Source of the DNA: Maritimibacter sp.
Lineage (GTDB): Bacteria > Pseudomonadota > Alphaproteobacteria > Rhodobacterales > Rhodobacteraceae
DNA: 64,000 nt
NCBI GenBank assembly: GCA_002701395.1
Contig: NZVC01000057.1
Span: 140,547 to 204,546, forward strand
Reading direction: 5' to 3'
The position numbers and the translations under genes are program-made. Below the pieces are notes generated by a model. That model did no database searches. It was not told the origin of the DNA and saw only the letters and a list, made by a program, of their open reading frames with translations. How positions within the stretch are numbered: position 1 is the stretch's first letter; every line of letters starts with the position of its first letter. Below are positions 26,056 through 34,194 of this stretch, in pieces.

Positions 26056-26394
26056 ATGGATAATGCTTCGACTTCCTGGCTGCGGACCGCCAGCCAGAAG
26101 ATGAGCTGGCTTGCCGAGCGGCAGAAGGTCATCTCGGAAAACATCGCGAATGCCGACACCCCCAGCTATACCGCGCGGGATGTAGAGGACTTCGGAGACT
26201 TTCTGACCCGCCCCGCCGGGCGTTCGGTCGAGATCCGAAATGCGAAAAGCGAATGGGGCACCTCGTTCGACGGCAACGGGGTCGTGCTGGAGGAACAGTC
26301 GATCCTCGCGGCCGAGACCTCTGGCCAATACCGCCTTGCGTCGCGCCTGTACGGCAAGGCGCACCAGATGATCGCCACGGTCAACGGCAAGTAA
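26056..26394 (+). CDS. flgB: Flagellar proximal rod protein FlgB
   Basis: A 112-residue proximal rod subunit. The rod signature is SENIANADTPSYTARDVEDF and the C-terminal helix SRLYGKAHQMIATVNGK. It is first of flgB-flgC-fliE-fliQ-X-flhA-fliR-flhB. The ATG is only 9 bp from the flagellar element, whose reverse complement overlaps its ribosome-binding region (GCAAGGTGAATC). Confidence 0.95.
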   Translation: MDNASTSWLRTASQKMSWLAERQKVISENIANADTPSYTARDVEDFGDFLTRPAGRSVEIRNAKSEWGTSFDGNGVVLEEQSILAAETSGQYRLASRLYGKAHQMIATVNGK

Positions 26395-26404
26395 GGATCC
26401 CAAG

Positions 26405-26812
26405 ATGGACAACCTCAGCGCAGTTTCCCGCACCGCCGGCTCGGCCCTTCAAGCCCAGTCCGAACGCCTGCGGATCATTTCCGAGAACATGGCGAACGCC
26501 GATTCGACCGGCCTGCCGGGCACCGATCCGTATCGCCGCAAGGTCGTCACCTTTTCCGAGATGCTGGACCGCGACAGCGGCGCGCACATGGTTCGGGTGT
26601 CGTCCGTGTCGGAAGATCCGGCGCCGATGCGGCTGCACTATGACCCCTCGCACCCGTCGGCGAACGAAGAAGGCTTCGTCGCGCGGTCGAACGTCGAGCC
26701 GCTGGTCGAGATGGTGAACATGCGCGAGGCCGCGCGCAGCTACGAGGCGAACCTGAACATGCTGTCAGCCGGTCGCGACATGCGCCGGATGATGATCGAC
26801 ATTCTCGGCTGA
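26405..26812 (+). CDS. flgC: Flagellar proximal rod protein FlgC
   Basis: A 135-residue rod protein. The N-terminal signature SENMANADSTGLPGTDPYRR and C-terminal ARSNVEPLVEMVNMREAARS YEANLNM are diagnostic. It begins 10 bp after flgB and is followed 16 bp later by fliE. Confidence 0.96.
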   Translation: MDNLSAVSRTAGSALQAQSERLRIISENMANADSTGLPGTDPYRRKVVTFSEMLDRDSGAHMVRVSSVSEDPAPMRLHYDPSHPSANEEGFVARSNVEPLVEMVNMREAARSYEANLNMLSAGRDMRRMMIDILG

Positions 26813-26828
26813 CCGAAAGGCTGACACG

Positions 26829-27140
26829 ATGGATTCCCTGACTTCCGCCGGCGCGCTGCGCGCCTACAAGGCCGCGCAATCCGCGGCAATCGGTGAAACC
26901 GCGGGCGAGTTCTCGACCGACGGGCCCAGCTTTTCCGACGTGCTGGAACGCACCGCCCGCGACACCATCGCAACGGTCCGCGACGGCGACCGCGCCGCGA
27001 TCGCCGGTCTGAAAGGCGAGATTTCGACCCAGCAGGTAGTCGAGGCGACGATGGCGATGGAAGCCGCAATCGACACTGCGGTGGCGGTTAGAGACAAGGT
27101 CGTCTCGGCCTATCAGGAAGTTCTGAGGATGGCCGTCTGA
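26829..27140 (+). CDS. fliE: MS-ring/rod junction protein FliE
   Basis: A 103-residue protein linking the MS-ring to the rod. The C-terminal block SFSDVLERTARDTIATVRDG through VVEATMAMEAAIDTAVAVRD and VSAYQEVLRMAV matches FliE. fliQ starts one base after its stop. The length is normal. Confidence 0.93.
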   Translation: MDSLTSAGALRAYKAAQSAAIGETAGEFSTDGPSFSDVLERTARDTIATVRDGDRAAIAGLKGEISTQQVVEATMAMEAAIDTAVAVRDKVVSAYQEVLRMAV

Positions 27141-27141
27141 C

Positions 27142-27411
27142 ATGGGCGCAGAGGACATCCACCAGATCATTACCGATACGATCTGGACGATCCTCATAGC
27201 CTCGGGGCCCGCGCTGGCCGTTGCGATGATTGTCGGGCTGGCCATCGCGCTGTTTCAGGCGTTGACCTCGGTGCAGGAGATCACGCTGACCTTCGTGCCG
27301 AAGGTGGCCGCGATCTTCGTCGCCATCGCCCTGTCGCTGCCGCTTATGTACACCGCGCTGACCGCGCTGTCCGACCAGTCTTTCGACCTTATCATCAGCA
27401 ACGGCAGGTGA
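27142..27411 (+). CDS. fliQ: Flagellar export gate protein FliQ
   Basis: An 89-residue protein with two membrane helices (TIWTILIASGPALAVAMIVG, and VAAIFVAIALSLPLMYTALT) joined by the conserved loop ALTSVQEITLTFVPK. FliQ, FliP and FliR form the core export channel. The stop overlaps the start region of the next, frameshifted gene. Confidence 0.95.
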   Translation: MGAEDIHQIITDTIWTILIASGPALAVAMIVGLAIALFQALTSVQEITLTFVPKVAAIFVAIALSLPLMYTALTALSDQSFDLIISNGR

Positions 27412-27417
27412 TGGATA

Positions 27418-27426
27418 TGCGAAAAA
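27418..27426 (+). promoter_or_regulatory. Flagellar element TGCGAAAAA, copy 11
   Basis: An exact 9-mer overlapping the likely start codon of the frameshifted gene (ATGCGAAAAATG), in sense orientation. The arrangement is almost identical to copy 1 at the DUF882 gene. Confidence 0.5.
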
Positions 27427-27680
27427 TGATTCTTTCATCCCTGCTCCTCGGTTTGCCTTCCACGGCGGGCGCGCAGGGGTTCGGCGGGCTCTACAGTTTT
27501 CCCGACGCCGCGGCGTCCGAAACACCGTCCGTTTCGGCGCCCGTACAGGCGGAACCGGTGCAGCCGCACCTGACAGAGATTCCGGCGCTGGACGGTCCCT
27601 ATGGCTATCAACTGCCCAGCCTCGAAGAGCTTGCCCGGATGGACGGCAATGCCGAGATGCCTGCGGGGCCACCGTCGGCA

Positions 27681-27688
27681 CCCCCCCC
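27681..27688. repeat. Homopolymeric C8 tract at the frameshift
   Basis: Eight C in a row (GGCACCCCCCCCGCC) inside a coding region. It is the point where the reading frame is lost, and a natural slippage site for replication or sequencing. Confidence 0.85.
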
Positions 27689-28030
27689 GCCAGCGTGGCG
27701 CCGCCCAGCGCGGCCGTGCCGCCGGGCTATGTCACCGGCCCGGACACCGCGTCGGCCCCGCCCCAGACAACGCGGGTGTTCCACCCGCTGCACGCGCCGG
27801 TCCGGATCAACGGGGCAGGGCGACCGTTCACCCGTACCTTCACCCGCCCGACGCCCGCACCAACACCCGCACCGACGCCCATTCCCGCCGACACCCCGGT
27901 AGAGACCGCCGAGGCGCCGCCTGCCCCGGTGATGTCGGCCAATCCCTTTGCGCTTGGCAAACCCGAGCCGCTGATCCCCGGCTACACCCTCAATCCAGAC
28001 CGCAGCGGTTTGCTGCAGGAGCCCTGACAC

Positions 28031-30130
28031 ATGGCACAAGCCGCTCGGCAGAAGCCGACAGCCGTCACCCCGCTTTCTCAGCGGCTGGATCTTATGACCC
28101 GCAACCGCGACGTGGTCTTCGCGCTGGCGATCTGCGCTGTGCTTGCGATCTTGTTCGTGCCGTTGCCGGCTGTGCTGTTGGACATCGGCCTTGCCCTGTC
28201 GATGGCGGTGTCCGTTCTTGTGCTGATGGTCGCGCTGTGGGTCCGGCAGCCGCTGGAGTTCAGCAGCTTCCCGACGCTTCTGCTGGTCGTCACCATGATG
28301 CGGCTGTCGCTGAACGTCGCCTCGTCACGGCTGATCCTGTCGGATGGCCAGACCGGCACCGACGCGGCGGGCAATGTCATCCAAGGCATCGCGGATTTCG
28401 TGATCGGCGGCGACTATGTGATCGGCACCGTGATGTTCATCATCCTTGTCGCGATCAACTTCATCGTCATCACCAAGGGCTCGACCCGCATCGCCGAGGT
28501 GTCGGCGCGGTTCTCGCTGGACGCGATGCCGGGCAAGCAGATGGCCATCGACGCCGACCTTGGCGCGGGCATGATCGACGAGCACGAGGCGCGCCGCCGC
28601 CGCAAGACCGTCGAGGATGAAAGCAGCTTCTTCGGCGCGATGGACGGTGCCGCCAAGTTCGTGCGCGGCGATGCCGTCGCGGGCATCATCATCACGCTGA
28701 TCAACGTGGTCGGCGGCATCCTGATCGGCATCGCCCGGCACGGGATGGGCGTGGCGGACGCGATGCACAACTTCACCGTCCTGACCATCGGCGACGGGCT
28801 TGTCACGCAGATCCCCGCACTGATCGTGTCGATCGCGGCGGGCATCATCGTCACCAAGGGCTCGAACGAGGGCGCCGCGAACGAGGCTGTGACGTCTCAG
28901 CTGTCGGCCAGCCCCAAGGCGATCTTCGTGGCGGCCGGTCTGGTGTTCGTGATGGGCCTGCTGCCGGGCTTTCCGTTCCTGCTGTTCACCGCCGTCGCCG
29001 CCGTTCTGGCCGGGGTCGGTGTCTATTCGCGCGATGCGCAGAAGGCCGAGGAACGCAAAGCGGTCGAGGAACAGGTGCAGGCCGAGAAGAAGAAAACCGA
29101 AGAACCGGCCGATACCGGCGGTGTAGACACTGTTCTGCTGGAAATGGGCCGCAGCCTGATCGTGATGCTGAACAAGGACGATGCCGCGCTGCCGGGCAAG
29201 ATCAAAAGCCTGCGCGACATGTTCCAGACGGAATACGGGTTCGCCCTGCCGCCGGTGCGGATCAAGGACGGCGACTTCGACAACGCCAAGGCGTATCGCG
29301 TGCTTGTGCAGGGCGTCGAAGTCGCGACGGGCGAGCTTCGCCCCAGCGGACGGCTTGTGATCGACCCGGCGGGCGAGGCGACGATGCTGGTGGGCGAACG
29401 CGTGAAAGAGCCGACCTTCGGGCTGAACGCGGTCTGGATCGAGAACGGCGCCGCCGCCGCAGCCGAGGCGGCAGGCTTCACCGTGGTCGACCCCGAAAGC
29501 GTGATCGTCACCCACATGACCGAGGCGCTGAAGGAAAACCTGCCCGAGATGATGACCTATGGCGCGGCGCGGGCGCAGATGAACACGCTGGATCCGGCCT
29601 ATCGCAAGCTGATTCAGGATCTGAACTGCCCGTCGCCGGTGATCCTGCTGCGCAACGTGCTGCGCAAGCTGCTGGCGGAACGGATCTCGATCCGGAACAT
29701 GTCGCTGATTGCGGAATCCATCGCCGAGGCGTCGGTGATCTCGACCAACGCCTCGTTGGTGGCCGAGCATGTGCGCAAGGCGTTGTCGGCGCAGATCTGC
29801 AAGTCGCTGGAAGGCGACGACGGCTTCATCCAGTCGGTGACGCTGGGCGGGACGTGGGAACAGGAATTCGCCAGCGCGGTGAAGGTGCAGGGCGACGATA
29901 CCCTGTGCACCATGCCCCCGGCCAAGGTGCAGGAATTCGGCCGCGCCGCCCGCGCGGTGCTTCAGGGCTATGCTGCCAAGGACGAATGGCCCGCGCTGGT
30001 GGTCAGCCCCGAGTACCGGCCGGTGATCCGGTCGATGCTGGAACGCGTCGCGCCGATGACGCCGATCCTGTCGTTCTCGGAAATCCACTGGAAGACCAAG
30101 ATGAAGACCGTCGCCACGATCGGAGACTGA
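28031..30130 (+). CDS. flhA: Flagellar type III export gate protein FlhA
   Basis: A 699-residue export gate protein. The N-terminal ~330 residues hold about eight membrane helices and the conserved FHIPEP region (KGSTRIAEVSARFSLDAMPG KQMAIDADL, with EDESSFFGAMDGAAKFVRGD). The C-terminal cytosolic domain (FGLNAVWIENG, VTHMTEALKENLPEMMTYG) binds chaperone-substrate complexes. It begins 3 bp after the frameshifted gene, so translational coupling could be affected by that break. fliR follows by 3 bp. Confidence 0.97.
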   Translation: MAQAARQKPTAVTPLSQRLDLMTRNRDVVFALAICAVLAILFVPLPAVLLDIGLALSMAVSVLVLMVALWVRQPLEFSSFPTLLLVVTMMRLSLNVASSRLILSDGQTGTDAAGNVIQGIADFVIGGDYVIGTVMFIILVAINFIVITKGSTRIAEVSARFSLDAMPGKQMAIDADLGAGMIDEHEARRRRKTVEDESSFFGAMDGAAKFVRGDAVAGIIITLINVVGGILIGIARHGMGVADAMHNFTVLTIGDGLVTQIPALIVSIAAGIIVTKGSNEGAANEAVTSQLSASPKAIFVAAGLVFVMGLLPGFPFLLFTAVAAVLAGVGVYSRDAQKAEERKAVEEQVQAEKKKTEEPADTGGVDTVLLEMGRSLIVMLNKDDAALPGKIKSLRDMFQTEYGFALPPVRIKDGDFDNAKAYRVLVQGVEVATGELRPSGRLVIDPAGEATMLVGERVKEPTFGLNAVWIENGAAAAAEAAGFTVVDPESVIVTHMTEALKENLPEMMTYGAARAQMNTLDPAYRKLIQDLNCPSPVILLRNVLRKLLAERISIRNMSLIAESIAEASVISTNASLVAEHVRKALSAQICKSLEGDDGFIQSVTLGGTWEQEFASAVKVQGDDTLCTMPPAKVQEFGRAARAVLQGYAAKDEWPALVVSPEYRPVIRSMLERVAPMTPILSFSEIHWKTKMKTVATIGD

Positions 30131-30133
30131 CGG

Positions 30134-30895
30134 ATGGGTGGCGGCATCCTTGCGCAGCTGGCCGAGCAGTGGATCTATGCCGTCGCGCTGATCTTCGCGC
30201 GGATCGGCACGGCGACGATCCTGCTGCCGGGGTTCGGCGATCAAAGCGTGCCGCCGCGCGCCAAGATCACCTGCGGTCTGGCGCTGGCCATCGGTTTGAT
30301 GCCCGCGCTGCCGGAACCGCAGGTGCCCGACAACACCAGCCTGTTGTTCCTGATGATCGGGATCGAGGCGACGATCGGCGCCTTCATCGGGCTGGGCGCG
30401 CGGGCGTTGATGGCGGCGCTGCACATCCTTGGCGCGCAGGTCGGCTTTGCCTCGGGGCTTAGCAACTCGCTGACCCCGAACCAGGCGAACGCCGAAAGCG
30501 CTTCGGCCATTGCAAGCCTGCTGACGATGGGCGCGATTGCTGCGATCTTCCTCAGCAACACGCACCACGTCATCCTGATGGGGCTGATGCGGTCCTACGC
30601 GATCCTGCCGCCGGGCCAGATCATGCCGGGCGACCTGGCACAGCAGATTGCGCGGCTGGGCGGCGCGGCCTTCTACATCGCCGCTGCGGTCGGGGCGCCG
30701 TTCTATGTTCTCAGCCTGCTGCTGAACCTTGGCATGGGTCTGGCGAACCGGGTGATGCCCGCGATGCAGGTGTTCTTCGTCGCCGCGCCCGGCCTGATCG
30801 TCGCGGGGCTGCTGTTGCTGGCCTTCGCGGTGCCCGCGATCCTGACCTACCACAACGCCGAACTGGCGAACTGGTTCGAGACCTTGGTGCGCTAG
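30134..30895 (+). CDS. fliR: Flagellar export gate protein FliR
   Basis: A 253-residue membrane protein with about six hydrophobic segments (ARIGTATILLPGFGDQSVPP, LGLGARALMAALHILGAQVG, PGLIVAGLLLLAFAVPAIL). It contains the GLSNSLTPNQ-type cytoplasmic loop and FliR-style AQQIARLGGAAFYIA. It forms the export channel with FliP and FliQ. It is tightly spaced between flhA and flhB (3 bp each side). Confidence 0.95.
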   Translation: MGGGILAQLAEQWIYAVALIFARIGTATILLPGFGDQSVPPRAKITCGLALAIGLMPALPEPQVPDNTSLLFLMIGIEATIGAFIGLGARALMAALHILGAQVGFASGLSNSLTPNQANAESASAIASLLTMGAIAAIFLSNTHHVILMGLMRSYAILPPGQIMPGDLAQQIARLGGAAFYIAAAVGAPFYVLSLLLNLGMGLANRVMPAMQVFFVAAPGLIVAGLLLLAFAVPAILTYHNAELANWFETLVR

Positions 30896-30898
30896 ACG

Positions 30899-32035
30899 AT
30901 GTCGCAGACCGATACCGACGACAGCTCGAAGACCGAAGAGCCGACGGAGCGAAAGCTTCGAAAAGCCCGCGACAAGGGGGATGTCGCGACCTCGAAAGAG
31001 GTGGGCCATCTGTTCATCTACGGTGGGCTGCTGGCTTTCGTGGGATTGTACCTGCCGTTGAAGATCGCGACCGGTGCCAGTTCGCTGGGGGCCTTGTTCG
31101 ACATTGCGGGCGCCGTGGACATCGGCACGGGGCAGGCCGGGCTGGACGACCTGCGCGGCATCCTTGCGCCGCAGGTGTTTCAGGTCGGCAGCATCGTCGC
31201 CGGGTCGCTGGGCATCCTGCTGGTGGCCGCGATCGTCTCGGGCGCGTTGCAGGGGCCGTTCGTCGTGTCGAAGGAACGGATCACGCCCAAACTTGAAAAG
31301 ATTTCTCCGGCCAAGGGCATCAAGCGGATCGCGTCGGCCAATAACCTTGTCGAATTCGCCAAGAGCTTCGTGAAGCTGATGCTGTTCGGCGCGCTGGCGT
31401 CGTGGGTGTCATGGTCGGCGATCCGAACGCTGCTTCCGGGTACGATCATGCTTCCGGAATTCCTGCCGGGGTTGATCGGGCAGAACGCGGTGCAGCTGCT
31501 GGCGTGGATCGTGCTGTTGATGATCCCGATCACCGGCGCCGATATCGCGTGGAAGCGCTACAGCCATCACAAGAAACAGCGCATGACGCTGAAAGAACTG
31601 CGCGACGAGCACAAGGATTCCGAAGGCGACCCGCAGATCAAGGGCAAGCGGGATCAGCTGCGTCGCGCGCGGGCGCGGCAGCGGATGCAGCAGGCGGTGC
31701 CCACGGCGACGCTGGTCGTCACTAACCCCACGCATTTTGCCGTTGCGCTGCGATACGACAGGGGCCGCGATGCCGCGCCGGTCTGCGTCGCGAAAGGCAC
31801 CGACCAGATCGCCGGTCGCATCCGCCACCTTGCGCACGAGAACGAGATCCCCGTGATCGAAAGCCGGGCGCTGGCCCGCGCGTTGCACGCCACTTGTGAA
31901 ATCGACCACCCGATCCCCAAGGCGCACTGGGCCGAGGTGGCCGAGCTGGTCGCCTTCGTCTTCGACCTGCGCAACAAGATCCGCCGCCAGCTTCCGACGG
32001 GCGCCAGCCTGCGGCGGCAGGAGGACGAGGAATAG
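30899..32035 (+). CDS. flhB: Flagellar export switch protein FlhB
   Basis: A 378-residue export gate protein that switches from hook to filament substrates. The N-terminus has EEPTERKLRKARDKGDVATS KE; four membrane helices follow; the cytoplasmic domain carries the autocleavage site NPTH (TLVVTNPTHFAVALRYD) and PVIESRALARALHATCEI. It is last in the flgB-flhB operon. FliK (9566) is its expected partner. Confidence 0.97.
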   Translation: MSQTDTDDSSKTEEPTERKLRKARDKGDVATSKEVGHLFIYGGLLAFVGLYLPLKIATGASSLGALFDIAGAVDIGTGQAGLDDLRGILAPQVFQVGSIVAGSLGILLVAAIVSGALQGPFVVSKERITPKLEKISPAKGIKRIASANNLVEFAKSFVKLMLFGALASWVSWSAIRTLLPGTIMLPEFLPGLIGQNAVQLLAWIVLLMIPITGADIAWKRYSHHKKQRMTLKELRDEHKDSEGDPQIKGKRDQLRRARARQRMQQAVPTATLVVTNPTHFAVALRYDRGRDAAPVCVAKGTDQIAGRIRHLAHENEIPVIESRALARALHATCEIDHPIPKAHWAEVAELVAFVFDLRNKIRRQLPTGASLRRQEDEE

Positions 32036-32065
32036 CGGCCCGCCGAGGGACGCGATGCGGCAAAG

Positions 32066-32100
32066 GAAAAAGCCGGGCCATCGTGGATGGTCCGGCTTTC
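32066..32100. terminator. Bidirectional terminator between flhB and the MotE-like gene
   Basis: AAAGCCGGGCCAT / ATGGTCCGGCTTT (one G-U pair) with a 5-nt loop. On the minus strand it is followed by TTTTTCCTTT, on the plus strand by TTTCCC. It serves two convergent operons. Confidence 0.8.
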
Positions 32101-32123
32101 CCTGTCCCTCGGTGCGTGACCCG

Positions 32124-32762
32124 CTAGTCGAGCCTTATGTTCACGAGGTTCTGGTCGCCCGGCAGTCGCGAGCGTTCCAGTATTATCTTCGAGATCGCGC
32201 GCGCGCGAACGGGTTGCATCAGCGCAAGGATCGGGCCCGAATTGCGCGGCTGCATCGCCGCCAGCACCAGAACCGAAACCTCGATGTCGGCCTCGTTCAT
32301 GATCGCGGCGGCCTGCACCGGCTTCATGGCCTTGTAGATCTCGACAAGGCGGCCGACGTCGGAGGTGTTCTCGCGATCGGCGCGTTCCAGAAGGTGTTCC
32401 AACTCTGCCTTCAGCGCGGCCAGTTCGGCGTGCTTCGCGTCCAGCGCGCTTTCGGCGAACAGGATCTCTGCTTCTTTCTGTTCCAGCTTTTCGCGCCAGT
32501 CCTCCAGCGCGTCGCGCTCTGCCTGAAGGGCGACCAGCAGCTCGGGCAGGACATCCACCGTTTCGGTTTCAGTCTCTTCGGACGCGGTCTCGGGGGCTTC
32601 GGCGGCGCAGTCCTCTGCGCCATCCTCGCAGGGGGGCGTGGGATCGGACGCCGCGAAGGCCGGCGGGGCCAGTATCGAGGCAACCGGCGCGACGACCGAT
32701 GCGCCTTTGACGGCAGCCAGCCCGGCAAGGCCAAGGACGGCGACGGTCATGATCCGGGCCAT
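32124..32762 (-). CDS. motE: MotE-like periplasmic motility chaperone
   Basis: A 212-residue protein with an N-terminal signal or anchor (to about AFAAS at 39), an acidic stretch, a coiled coil at about 75-130 (LVALQAERDALEDWREKLEQ) and a C-terminal MgtE-N/FliG-N-like helical domain at about 138-195 (LVEIYKAMKPVQAAAIM, SGPILALMQPVRARAISKI). This architecture matches MotE of rhizobia, described as a periplasmic chaperone for MotC. It is last in fliL-fliM-TM protein-motE. Its presence supports the 16642 gene being the client. Confidence 0.75.
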   Translation of the reverse strand: MARIMTVAVLGLAGLAAVKGASVVAPVASILAPPAFAASDPTPPCEDGAEDCAAEAPETASEETETETVDVLPELLVALQAERDALEDWREKLEQKEAEILFAESALDAKHAELAALKAELEHLLERADRENTSDVGRLVEIYKAMKPVQAAAIMNEADIEVSVLVLAAMQPRNSGPILALMQPVRARAISKIILERSRLPGDQNLVNIRLD

Positions 32763-33169
32763 CAGACGGCCTCCTTCACGAACTTGCGGTAGAACACCGC
32801 CGACAGGTCTTCCTCTGCCGGTTCGGGCACGGCATCCGCAGCGGGTTCGGGCGTGGTTTCGGCCACCCGTTCGCGGCGGAACTCGATCACGGGGTCGGCG
32901 ACCGGTTCGGACGCGGGGGCCACGACGGGTTCGGCGCGCTTCGTTTCCATCTGCGCGTTGAAGGTCGCCATGCTGTCACGATGCGCGCGGATCGCGTTCT
33001 CATAAGTCTCGAACATGGGGCCAGCCTCGACCAGCGCCGCGCGCAGACGGTCGATCCGGCGGTTCAGCCGCACGATGTAAACGCCGACCGCGACCAGCAG
33101 CACAACGATGGCCACGTCGACGATGGCGCCGGTGTCCAGCAGGCCGGTATTCAGGATCTCTGCGATCAT
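32762..33169 (-). CDS. Small membrane protein between fliM and motE
   Basis: A 135-residue protein with one membrane segment (about residues 17-35, DVAIVVLLVAVGVYIVRLN), a basic helix (RRIDRLRAALVEAG) and a Pro/Glu/Val-rich C-terminal half ending DLSAVFYRKFVKEAV. The start overlaps the fliM stop (ATGA, 33166-33169) and the stop overlaps the motE start (32762). No family recognised. The tight overlap suggests co-production with motor components. Confidence 0.75.
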   Translation of the reverse strand: MIAEILNTGLLDTGAIVDVAIVVLLVAVGVYIVRLNRRIDRLRAALVEAGPMFETYENAIRAHRDSMATFNAQMETKRAEPVVAPASEPVADPVIEFRRERVAETTPEPAADAVPEPAEEDLSAVFYRKFVKEAV

Positions 33170-34179
33170 TCCGATGCCTCCTGCGTGGTCTTGTCGGTCT
33201 CGGCCGACTCAGGGTCTTCCCCGGCCTCTGCGTCTTCCTCTGCCAGGTCCTCGGCATTCACCTCGCGCTCGACGCGGAACCCGAAGCGGCCGCCCTTGCG
33301 CTGGCCGGCATAGCCGAAGAACACCGGGATGCCTTCGCACATCAGCGAGATTTCCTTGTCGTCGGCGATGCCAAGGTCGATCGTCGTCCCCGGCTCCCAC
33401 GCAAGGATGTCCAGCAGCGGCACCTCAAGCTGGTGCACGCGGGCGGTCACCTTGACCGACGAGCCGTTGATGTTGCTCAGGATATGCTCGCGCCACGACA
33501 GGTCGCCGCCCAGCTTCTCGCCAAGGAACATCTTCGACAGCTTGTCCTGCGCCGGTTCCAGCGTGGCCATCGGAATGATGACCATGATGGCGCCGTTGCA
33601 GTCGCCGATGGTCACCGACATCCGGGCGACGGCGCAGGGGGTCTTACCGCCCTGAAGCGCGGGCATCTGCTGCGGGACTTCCATCGTGTCGACGATGAAG
33701 GTCGCTTCTGTCAGGCGCGACACGTTGTCGGACAGTTCGGCAAGGATCAGGTCGATCAGATCGCGCGAGATCTGGCGTTCGATAACCGAAGCGGCCCGCT
33801 TTGGGGCGGTGCCGGGGCGGGGGCGCCCGCCAAGTTGGGTTTCAAGCGCCGAGAAGATCATCTCGCTGTCCAGAACCACGGCCATCGTGCCGCCCCACGA
33901 CCGGGCTTCGACCGCGGCGCAGATCCCGAACTTGTCCACGTCCGCCACGACGTCTTCCCACGCCATGTACTCGACCGACGAAAAGCCGATGTCGCACAGG
34001 AACGCGGCCTTGGTCTTGAAGGTCGATACCAGCGACACCGCCATGCGCGAAAAGATGATGTCCAGCATCGGCAGCTGCGTGATGCCGGCGGACGCCTGCG
34101 AGATCAGCTCTTCCTCGACCGTGCGGGTCATGCCATGCGGTTGGGCCGATTGGGGCGATTGGGATGTGGTGGCTTCCAT
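33166..34179 (-). CDS. fliM: Flagellar motor switch protein FliM, atypical N-terminus
   Basis: A 337-residue C-ring protein. The middle and C-terminal parts fit FliM (ERQISRDLIDLILAELSDNV, VTIGDCNGAIMVIIPMATLE, then a SpoA-type VKVTARVHQLEVPLLDILAW EPGTTIDLG). The usual N-terminal CheY-P binding motif (LSQxEIDALL) is not seen; instead it begins with Ser/Gln-rich residues, then MTRTVEEELISQASAGI. The C-terminus adds an acidic tail. It is preceded by fliL. The switch-complex role is secure; how it receives chemotaxis signals is unclear. Confidence 0.88.
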   Translation of the reverse strand: MEATTSQSPQSAQPHGMTRTVEEELISQASAGITQLPMLDIIFSRMAVSLVSTFKTKAAFLCDIGFSSVEYMAWEDVVADVDKFGICAAVEARSWGGTMAVVLDSEMIFSALETQLGGRPRPGTAPKRAASVIERQISRDLIDLILAELSDNVSRLTEATFIVDTMEVPQQMPALQGGKTPCAVARMSVTIGDCNGAIMVIIPMATLEPAQDKLSKMFLGEKLGGDLSWREHILSNINGSSVKVTARVHQLEVPLLDILAWEPGTTIDLGIADDKEISLMCEGIPVFFGYAGQRKGGRFGFRVEREVNAEDLAEEDAEAGEDPESAETDKTTQEASE

Positions 34180-34194
34180 GTCGGTGTCCCCGGA

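Larger units (their letters stand above)
27417..28027 (+). pseudogene. Exported Pro-rich protein interrupted by a frameshift in a C8 tract
   Basis: ATG 27417 (after AGGTG) starts a signal peptide (MRKMILSSLLLGLPSTAGAQ) and an open frame through PSLEELARMDG. At eight consecutive C (27681-27688) the frame becomes a low-quality Arg-rich tail ending at 27902. The coherent continuation lies in another frame (GYVTGPDTASAPPQTTRVFH to NPDRSGLLQEP, stop 28025-28027). One extra C would join them into about 203 residues. The gene lies between fliQ and flhA, 3 bp before flhA. The break may be a sequencing slip, real inactivation or phase variation. Family not recognised. Confidence 0.7.

Noticed and set aside
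28325..31009. Minus-strand 894-codon frame opposite flhA and fliR
   Set aside because: Shadow frame, rich in His, Arg and Gln with no recognisable motif.
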